From the NCBI GenBank assembly GCA_007644065.1, contig VJWN01000025.1, positions 381,927 through 445,926 of the forward strand: 64,000 bases of DNA. The letters are read 5' to 3'. Under the pieces are notes generated by a model. The model made no database searches, was not told where the DNA came from, and worked only from the letters and a program-made list of their open reading frames with translations. This DNA is from Margaritispora aquatica (taxonomy: Eukaryota > Ascomycota > Leotiomycetes > Helotiales > Discinellaceae). Every line of letters starts with the position of its first letter. The first letter of the stretch is position 1. The translations under genes and the position numbers were made by a program. Shown in pieces: positions 12,535 to 20,649 of this stretch.

Positions 12535-13884
12535 TCATAGCTTCATCTTCTCCCGCAACAAGTTCTTGACATCCTTGACTTTCTCTCTCAATGCCGCGAG
12601 TCCTTCTTCGATGCTCATAGCTCCTGTCAGAATCTCCCAGTGGACAGGCAAATTTATGTCCTCCACTTGGTCGGAAAATACTTTGAGTTCGGTAGCACAA
12701 CCGCTATTAGATCTGATGCTGGATGGCAGCCCCAGGGCATCTTCGGCGTTACCCAGGGACTCGAGCAGCATGCAGACAGCTGTATGGGTGCGACTGTAAG
12801 ATGGATTGATCAGGGGTAGTTCCCTTAAACATATTGCTGGCCCAAAATCCACAGTTGCATGTGGTGCTTTTTCGTGCTCGCTACTACCAGTTTGAGCTTT
12901 CAAGTCGTTATACAGATGCTCAAAGACAATGGTATAGATCTTCGTCAAAGTGACATAGCAACTCAGGAGAATGAGCGGTAGAGATACGTCAAAACATTTG
13001 GATGGCATCTCGGCGACGTTGATATGGCCAGTCGTTTTCTTCACGTGAGAGGAGGTCTCTTCACCAGACTTGACCCTTTGTCGTACCTCAGTGGCAATGC
13101 CGGTAAATTCTTTGGAAAGATGCAACACACTCCCAATAGGATACTTGTCGAGTGTCTGTAGGTTGTATTTGCTTTTCCATGGGCCATTTTCCAACGCCTC
13201 TAACCTTTCATGAAAGTTCGATGCTAATTTAAGAAGCATGCCGGAAGTGTTGCTGTATTCGGAGGGTTTTGGAAGTGCATCTGCATTGGATTTTAGTGCG
13301 GAAAGAGAGCAAGTTTCATTGTAATCCGTCACGTCGGGTATTCCAATGCACTGCGCGAGATTTATGTCGTTGTCAAACAGGAGCATATCATCCATGAGGC
13401 TATTTCCCTGGGCGACATATTCAGCAGCTTCATTAAGCTCCATGGTGTTGATTGGAGCTGTGTTTGCAGCCAATAAATTTTGTGTCAATTCTTGAGGCCA
13501 AGAATTGCCAGAGCAAAAATCTTCCATTCCTGTGGTATCCCTGAGCACTTGATCCATGATCTCCCTCTCCATGGGACTCGGACCTAGACCCTGGACGGAA
13601 CTCCAGTCCGTCGTCTGAGCATCCTGATAATCGTGTGTAGGAGATGCTATGGATCTTATCCTGCAATGTTTCTGGTTTACACCACCTGCTGTGAGTCTAG
13701 GCTTGTTACGACGACTGAAGACACAGGGTGCGATTGCTCGTGCACACCGTTGACAGCATACTCGTGCACTTGGATCATCAGAGGGCTCGACGATGCATTT
13801 GAGTTTCTGGAAGCGACATCTATTGCAAGATGTGCGGATCGAGAAAGTCATATCCGAGGATGAACTGGATAGACTTAGAGCCAT
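12535..13884 (-). CDS. Second Zn2Cys6 transcription factor (AflR-like layout)
   Basis: An intronless 449-aa predicted nuclear regulator. The N-terminal zinc cluster reads SCNRCRFQKLKC, then a long loop with CCQRCARAIAPC. The pairing cysteines keep the C-x2-C-x6-C ... C-x2-C-x6-C layout, and a basic RRNKPR patch follows. The middle is low in motifs. The C-terminal half has helical segments (LPLILLSCYVTLTKIYTIVFE; MLLESLGNAEDALGLP) like those of AflR-type secondary-metabolism regulators. It converges on the Diels-Alderase gene and probably marks the right side of the cluster. A two-regulator arrangement is known from equisetin and trichosetin clusters. Target genes are inferred. Confidence 0.87.
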   Translation of the reverse strand: MALSLSSSSSDMTFSIRTSCNRCRFQKLKCIVEPSDDPSARVCCQRCARAIAPCVFSRRNKPRLTAGGVNQKHCRIRSIASPTHDYQDAQTTDWSSVQGLGPSPMEREIMDQVLRDTTGMEDFCSGNSWPQELTQNLLAANTAPINTMELNEAAEYVAQGNSLMDDMLLFDNDINLAQCIGIPDVTDYNETCSLSALKSNADALPKPSEYSNTSGMLLKLASNFHERLEALENGPWKSKYNLQTLDKYPIGSVLHLSKEFTGIATEVRQRVKSGEETSSHVKKTTGHINVAEMPSKCFDVSLPLILLSCYVTLTKIYTIVFEHLYNDLKAQTGSSEHEKAPHATVDFGPAICLRELPLINPSYSRTHTAVCMLLESLGNAEDALGLPSSIRSNSGCATELKVFSDQVEDINLPVHWEILTGAMSIEEGLAALREKVKDVKNLLREKMKL

Positions 13885-15382
13885 GAAGCTCAGAGGTTCA
13901 AATTATGTGTGAATGGTATGAATACATTCGAATGGCATTCCCAGCGAGTGGCATGTCGAACCATTAAATCTATCGTGTGATTTGAACTCACCAGGGCATC
14001 TGCAAACATTTGCTAATGTCTGGTTGAGGCGCGGCCGACAATCTCTTGAGTAATCTCAATACTGCTGTAAGTGGTCATGACCAAGGCTCTATGCTGCCTT
14101 ACTGCATAGGCTGTTGACGTATACTAGTTCTCATAGTCCATTATGAGCAAGCCCGAGAAGTTGATTGGTGGTTTTGAAAAATGTGGTACGAGCAAACACC
14201 AAGTTCTCTGGAATAAGCGAGCAATAGATGTTCAATTTACCCCAGCTGAACGGCTCGAAAGGCTAAATACAACATGTTTGGTCTGCTCGTGCTATGCCAG
14301 GCCCCTTGCTGCAGGTTCTTGGGTAAACAGTATGCACATAATATTGTCCACACTGCGACCGTTGTAGAAAGCTCGACTTTTTGGGGGGATAATCAACCTC
14401 ATTTTGTCTTCAGCCTATGTAAGCGAATCCTTCTGGTCTACTTTTAGCGCATAAGAGGATCACTTTAACGCTCACTAGGGTTGAAGCACCAGCCGGATAT
14501 AATCTCATTTGACTACAAGCACGATACTTCCAAAGAGAACGTGGAGAGATCTCTAAAGCATGATACTAATAATTGCAATCCTAATCTGCAGGTATTTCCA
14601 TGGATATACCGAAAGTCGACCCATACCTCAAATATCTCATCTCAATTGACAAATCAGGAGATTATTAACTATGTAGAATTCATATCTCTGCACGCATCTG
14701 CAATGTCTTCTAGGTAAGTCATGTAAGAACGGCGTGATCACGATTCATGTATAAGCAGGCTCGGGCCGCAAGTTCTACGTCCGAGCCTTGGCGGTAGTTC
14801 AGTACCGCTGGCCTCTATAGCAGGTACAGAGCTCTAGTGGATGGGAATTGTCCTTTGCTTGTACGGTACCATTGAATCACGACCAGCAGCTGCTCTCGTA
14901 AATTTGCACGAAGCATATCGGAAGAAATCCCCACCGTCTTAGGTACCTTGTCTCATTTTGGTATTTAGCCGCCGTGTACGAGCATGCAATAACCATTTAT
15001 GGCCTAGTCTTTGGCCCTGTGGCAATCCAAGGGCCGTCTCATTGCTGGTTCATCAAAAAATTGAAAGATTGATGTATCCGAATACTCACATTAGCGTACC
15101 TTGATTCCATGCAGATGGTTAATTGGACGTCAATGGTGGTTTTAGACAAGCTATACACCAAAGTTAGCAATAGAAATTACAAACTAAATCTCATAGCAGC
15201 AGGGACTTATCAATGGAACACAGGTTCATGAAGTTGTTTTGATTAATATAGTGGACATCAAAGCGTATGATAGGGAGATTGAATGATTAAACCTCAATCT
15301 TGAGTCCTATAGTTCATCGAATACTGATATGAACATCAAGGAAAGCTTCAGATACAGTTTAAGCGAAGATTTGACCTACTCT
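13885..15382. other. Gene-poor gap right of the metabolite cluster
   Basis: About 1.5 kb with no open frame that looks coding; candidates at 14143-14367 and 14481-14717 have no recognisable motif. It contains two neighbouring perfect inverted repeats: 14757-14764 with 14781-14788, and 14791-14796 with 14803-14808. Confidence 0.45.
14757..14808. repeat. Two adjacent short perfect inverted repeats
   Basis: The first pair has 8-bp arms (AGGCTCGG / CCGAGCCT) and a 16-nt loop. The second has 6-bp arms (GCGGTA / TACCGC) and a 6-nt loop, beginning 2 nt after the first ends. Both could form stem-loops in DNA or RNA. No RNA family recognised. Confidence 0.5.
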
Positions 15383-16621
15383 CTACTCCCAAACTATCGT
15401 CGTCCCATAAATCTCATTCAACTTCGTCCACGTCACAAACACGCTCTTCCCACTCTCATCCCACTCCGGGTGCCCATTTACCGCATACCTAAACTCCCCC
15501 GCAACCGGCTCCCCGCCCTCAGGCTGCGTGCTCGCCACAATCACATCACCATGCCGATCCCAGGGTCCCTCGAGCTTATCTGCAGTCATGACATACACGT
15601 CCGAGTAGCCCCAGCTGTTGCCGTACAGGAACATCCACTTGTTGAAGTAGTTGCTCCAGAACGGCGCCGAGCGGTCCATGGCCAGGTACGGGAAGATGGC
15701 CTGCTCGTACGTCAACCTCGCCGTGCCCATGGCCCCATGCGTCGTCATGCGCCGCGGGGACCACGACTGCGTGTCTTGATACCAGTAGCTGTAAGCGTTG
15801 ATGTCGAAGGCGCGCCTGATGGGCGCTCGGCACAGATACGTGCGCCGGATGAGCTGCTCGTCGTCCTCCTGCGGGCCCTTGCCAAACGCATACACGTGGC
15901 CGTCGCGGGAATCAAACGCGATGCCCACGTCTCCAAAACACGGCTCCTCTCTCGTCCACAGCGTCTCCATGGCGCGCCGGCACGTGGGGATATCCCCCTC
16001 CTTCATGCACACGGGCGCCACGCCCGCGCCGTGAATCACGTTCTTGCCTGCGGGTCGGTGGATCTTCAGGAAGAACAGCAGGCCCTGGTTTGGCGCGTAC
16101 TCGACGATGTTCGAGCCGCCAAAGGCGTAGCACACCAGTCCGCCGTCGGCCTCCTCGTGCTCGAGGCACGGGATGAAGTTCGCGACGAACTCGTTGTTGT
16201 CCCACAGCGCCGTGTCGGTCGCGCTCATGGGATCCGCGATATGTCCGATCGACGTGCTGTCCGTGGCGCAGATGTTGGCTTTGGAGTTGCGTCCGCCCGC
16301 GCCCATGAGCGTGTCGCCCCACCCCCAGACGATCTTGCCGTTGAGGACGCTGCTGTTTCCGACGTCGCGGGAGACGATGTGCTCGTGTCCTGCGGGGTGG
16401 AAGAACCGCATCTTGCCGTGGTGGTGGGTCGATGCTACTTCTGGCGGGAGCTGGCCTGGGCCTGGGGCGCGTTGGCCGGGTTGAGGGTAGATTGGTGTGT
16501 GCTTGGGGGAGGAGGAGTTGTGTGGTGGGTGATGTGGTTTTGGTGCGCCTCCTCCTTGAGGACTACTTGCTGGCTTCAAACCATCAAGCTTGTCTGTGAA
16601 TTTTGAGAAGGCTTTCCGCAT
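15383..16621 (-). CDS. DUF4185-domain protein, probable five-bladed propeller-like carbohydrate-active fold
   Basis: An intronless 412-aa protein. The first 70 residues are Pro/His/Ser/Gly-rich and disordered. After that the pattern GKIVWGWGDTLMG, NSSVLNG, DVGIAFDSRDGHVYAFGKGP, SYWYQD, MFLYGNSWGYSDVYVMTADK and LEGPWDRHGDVIVAST is typical of DUF4185 proteins, which resemble glycosidase beta-propellers. No secretion signal is visible at the start. Codon third positions are much richer in G/C than in the neighbouring genes, and the antisense strand is therefore also open (15329-16606); I regard that as a shadow. Function is unknown. It sits alone between gene-poor stretches next to the metabolite cluster. 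Confidence 0.85.
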   Translation of the reverse strand: MRKAFSKFTDKLDGLKPASSPQGGGAPKPHHPPHNSSSPKHTPIYPQPGQRAPGPGQLPPEVASTHHHGKMRFFHPAGHEHIVSRDVGNSSVLNGKIVWGWGDTLMGAGGRNSKANICATDSTSIGHIADPMSATDTALWDNNEFVANFIPCLEHEEADGGLVCYAFGGSNIVEYAPNQGLLFFLKIHRPAGKNVIHGAGVAPVCMKEGDIPTCRRAMETLWTREEPCFGDVGIAFDSRDGHVYAFGKGPQEDDEQLIRRTYLCRAPIRRAFDINAYSYWYQDTQSWSPRRMTTHGAMGTARLTYEQAIFPYLAMDRSAPFWSNYFNKWMFLYGNSWGYSDVYVMTADKLEGPWDRHGDVIVASTQPEGGEPVAGEFRYAVNGHPEWDESGKSVFVTWTKLNEIYGTTIVWE

Positions 16622-17660
16622 GGTGAGATATGAGTAGGTATAATTGATGGTATGTTCATCAGATGAGGTATCTCTTACATTTTTGGTTAACTGCAGTTCA
16701 TATGCACACTTGCGCAGCTAGTAGCTAGTGGCATAGCTTAATGTTGACCTCGGCATTCTAAAGAGGAACGTGATAAGGAAGCCAAAGGCAGCGACATGTA
16801 AAGCACCTTATACAGCATTCGACAGACTTGGTACAACAGGAATAAACCGATGGATACACGACAGGAACTATACTGACGATAGACGGCACTAGCATTAACA
16901 TGAAAGCGTTGAAAAGAAGAGGATCGGACTGCTGTTCTCGGTGAAGAATCTCAACTGCCCACTTCATCTGTTGATGTGTGCTTATCAGCTAAGATGGATA
17001 CAGCAAGTAAAGATGTGTTTTGAACAGTATATTAGGTTTGTATCGAGCAAATCTCGAATGCGTACCTACTGTTTCCCATCTCGCTAAGCAATGTTGGCCG
17101 GACTTCGAACTCGAATGCTTGCAAACCATGATAGTTTTGTCGGGGTTTAAATGCCGAATTATAAATTCAGACTCATAAGTAAGCAAGCTATCGCGAGGCG
17201 AGTTCGGAACCTCGAAGACGAAAAACTTATATTTCTCGGCCGTTCCAAATAGACACCCAGGAGGTTGTCGCTCGCTCGCTTGTGGCTGACATGAGCATCA
17301 CCAGATTTTCTCAGCCCTTGCTTCATAGATTCCTTGGCAGGGCTGGGAAAATACAGTAAGCCATTCCATTGTCTGCGACCTTGTCGTCAAGTATATTTGA
17401 AAAAGTAATAGTTTAGTGAAGATAAAATTTTTTTTAAAAAAAAATAAGAAGCATGAGAAAGAAAATGAGTTGAGATACATACAGAAAATAAAAAGTTGAC
17501 TCGTGGATGCAATTGACTCGTTGATATCAGACGGAGAGTTTTGCAGATTCCCAAGCGGCACTGAATCATCCTTCCCACGTCCAATCTGGCAATTGAACTC
17601 TAAATGACGGATGTGGCTTTTTGACGGCGTTCCACACCCAAAAGCAATCCCAACGACATC

Positions 17661-17694
17661 TCACGATTTCACGACTTCACGACTTCACGATTCG
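17661..17694. repeat. Short tandem repeat, TTCACGACT type
   Basis: Units of about 9-10 nt (TTCACGATT/TTCACGACT) repeat about three to four times with single-base variation. Confidence 0.7.
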
Positions 17695-18050
17695 TGTCGC
17701 TCCTATCATCCCTAGAAAAGTGTAGATCTCTGTTGATATTATCATCTTACCAATTCATCTTGGATCTTGTAAAGATAGGTATACTCTCTCTCTCACGTAT
17801 TCGCATCGGATCCAAAACATGGTTTCTTGGCACCCCCTTTTGCCTTTCGGCCCTGTTCTTGTTCTGTTGTACGATGTACGGATAACCCGGATACCGAGTC
17901 CAACTGCCTTTCCATTCCATTCTGGAGGTTCATCGCGTCGCGAGAGATCCCGCTCCGTACTCCGTAAGGTACTTTGTGTGTGTTGCACAAGTCCAGGCAA
18001 GGCGAATAGTGAATAGACCATCTCTAGAAAGAGTAGTTCTCCCGAGACAG

Positions 18051-18114
18051 GGAGAGGGAGAGGGAGAGGGAGAGGGAGAGGGAGAGGGAAAGGGAGAGGG
18101 AGAGAGAGAGAGAA
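18051..18114 (+). repeat. GGGAGA hexamer microsatellite
   Basis: About nine copies of GGGAGA with one interruption (GGGAAA), passing into a GA dinucleotide run. The plus strand is entirely purine over about 64 nt. Confidence 0.95.
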
Positions 18115-19028
18115 GTCTTGGACACTCAGTCTCTCGGCCTTGGATGTGAACCTCGATTGGTGGTCGTTGACCCGTTGATGCTGGCTGTGTTGTCGTTGTC
18201 TTGGTGTCGCGTGCCTTTCAAACAAAGAGCTGAGCTGCCCTGGCCCTGGTCAACGGAACGGCAACTGGATGAATGGACGGACGAATGTTGGATTTTCTTT
18301 ACTGTCGAGGACGTCATCTCATCTCTCCGAAAACGACATGTCTCATACTTCGTACTCTGTTCAATGCACATCCCCATCCCCATCCACATCCCACATCCAC
18401 ATCCCACATGCCATTGCCAGACAGACGGGAATGCATTTGATAAGTTTTGTCAACGGTCAACCAGGAAAGAAAATGAAGAGCCAACCCGAGTCTCGTATTT
18501 TATGCATTCTTGTACGACAAAGATCTTATCTCGTGGTAGACTCCCCATCAAGGATGTCGTCTTCCGCCCCTCCTATATGCGCCCTCCGCAAAGCTCAAAC
18601 CAATGAGCTGTCAGCGCCGCGCAATTGCAATCTCATGGCTCCATCTTTAACGAGAAGAAGCGAGGTTTACGCGTGCTTCCAAGCAACTTTCGGACCCGAA
18701 AAGATGCTGAGAAGTGCGGAGGGTGAAAAGCAAAGAGGAGATGGCCCACCGACGAATTGCACCGTTTCGTCTTTATAGTATCGCTGGTTTTATGCTGTGT
18801 ACCCCACTGGACAGGAAAGCTGGCATGAAAGAGCGGATCATCCATGCAGAACCCTTAATTCTTATGCTCGAAGCAGTAAGCTTTTCATACTGCGTCTTGA
18901 CCAACTCCATTGATCTTGAGAGGAGGCTGCTCCTGATTTCTTACACTTTCTCTCTTTGCAGTCCTCTTAGGGCATTTTCTCTCGTTTTTCTTACATGGGT
19001 ATCCAACCATAGGCTCTGTTTTGTCTCA

Positions 19029-20256
19029 ATGTTTCCTCCCGCACAAGACATGGTGGATCGCGTCGTTGGCGTCATCGGGCGTTTTTGTCTGCACATCTAC
19101 AGAACTCTCCTCAATAAGTGAGGCACCAAATATTGCGTTGAGCGCACCTAGAAATGGGACACGACTGACTGTTTGCAGACATTCATTATTCGGGTTACTT
19201 CGACATATTCTGTATAACATGACATTCATTTTAATATGGATTACAACATTTAAAAACGCATGGCGAATCGATCCTTCGATAAGACCAGAAATCAAGGTGG
19301 AAAGGCTGGAAGATGCGGACAGGACGATGTTCGACATCACGGTCCCAGGACTGCTTATACAGTGCACACTCGCAGCATTGGGATACTCATGGGTATATGC
19401 CATGACACGCAATTCAAAGTTTTCTCTCCTAGGCCTCGTACCACCATTTGCGCTCAACATCCTGCACGCAGGAACACACTCTCTTTGCTCGCCACTCGAT
19501 GTATTTACTTGGATGTCATACGGCGTAATACATTTCTTTTCGCCATTTCTTTGCGCTTTCTGGCTATGGCTGTTCGCCTCTCCCGGCGCCGTTTCGATTT
19601 TCGCTTGGTCGTTTGGAATTCAGAATTGTTTGGGAATCATCACCCACCTTTCGTTCCCGACGGCGGCTCCTTGGTATGGAGATCAATATGGATACCCACT
19701 TCCAGCAGGAAACTACTCAATGCTTGGGTCACCCGCTGGACTCGTGCGAGCCGATGCAGTGCTGGGAACGCACATTTACGAGCATGCGTTCAAAGCGAGC
19801 CCTCTTGTCTTTGGCGCGTTCCCAAGTTTGCATGGAGCGTTTAGTTGCTGCTGCTTCTTTTTCGTCGCGCGGTATTCGCGGAGGGGATCGTTCATATTAG
19901 GGTTCTACGTGCTGTGGCAGTGGTTCTCGACGATGTATCTGCGACATCACTGGAGGATTGATCTCATGGGAGGTCTGATCTATTCTGGCTTTGCATTTTC
20001 GCTGTTTTATCGCAGCTTGCAGCAGATTGATCGTGCGTATGCGTTTGGATCGAGTGGTGGGAATGGATGGCAGAGACTGTTTGAGGGAACGAGCTGGCAG
20101 GGTGCGTTCGACTCGAAGGGAAATAGGGGATATGATCCGCTAGAGGGTATGAGTGAGGGCAGCAGTGAGAGAACAAGTGAGGATATGGAGATGGAGGCTG
20201 ATTTGGAGGCAACTTGGGCAAAGGAGACGGGTGTGAGGATATCGACTCGCTCGTGA
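19029..20256 (+). CDS. Aur1-like inositol phosphorylceramide synthase (PAP2 superfamily)
   Basis: A multi-pass Golgi-type membrane enzyme predicted to transfer phosphoinositol from phosphatidylinositol to ceramide. Exons 19029-19117 and 19179-20256 give 388 aa. The start is the ATG at 19029; longer readings would need a TTG start and read through the 61-nt intron. Family motifs: GIITHLSFPTAAPW, YSMLGSPAGLVRADAVLGTH, ASPLVFGAFPSLHGAF (His 248), and YLRHHWRIDLMGG (His 287, Asp 291). The 39- and 4-residue spacing of this His-His-Asp set equals that of yeast Aur1. The C-tail after the last membrane segment is acidic and Ser-rich. The LHGAF and HHWRID wording departs from the classical LHSG and HHYFxD, so this may be a paralog rather than the essential synthase. 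Confidence 0.85.
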
Positions 20257-20649
20257 TATTTGCATCTTTTGCCCAAATTTGTTGAAATGTTGAACTGCGA
20301 TCTTGTAGCGTTGCATTGTAGGAGTTTGGAGTTGGCTGTATTTAGCTTTCGAATCTTGTATGTAGATATTGAACAATACATCTTTTGTGGAACTATTTCA
20401 TAAATTTTGCATACCCAATGATTTTGTCTATGACTGCAACGTGAAATTCCATTAATCTTAAGTTGGTATTCATAAATAGGCCTTACCAGAATTTCCATCC
20501 TCAATAGCAACTTCACGTGATCTTGAAAGCGCAAGACACATGACTTCATCAATATGCATCTTCATCCCAACCAATCACATTCCGTCTCAACTACAACCAC
20601 AACCAAACTAGACAGTACCATCACCTCCAACTCAACACCTCCATGTAAG

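Larger units (their letters stand above)
16622..19028. other. Gene-poor 2.4 kb with simple repeats
   Basis: No gene recognised. It holds a TTCACGACT-type tandem repeat (17661-17694), a purine-only microsatellite (18051-18114) and a CATCC/CCACAT-rich tract (18367-18410). Open frames here overlap these tracts and look spurious. The right end should hold the promoter and 5' leader of the Aur1-like gene. Confidence 0.5.

Noticed and set aside
14143..14717. Two small open frames as possible genes
   Set aside because: There is no recognisable domain or convincing splice-linked continuation, and composition is like the surrounding spacer.
15329..16606. 425-aa plus-strand open frame opposite the DUF4185 gene
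   Set aside because: It is Arg/Val/Pro-rich and motif-free, as expected for the antisense of a GC-rich coding sequence; the minus strand shows a real domain.
18118..18778. Overlapping open frames of 160-170 aa next to the microsatellite
   Set aside because: They read through simple repeats, have no domain, and conflict with one another on the same strand.
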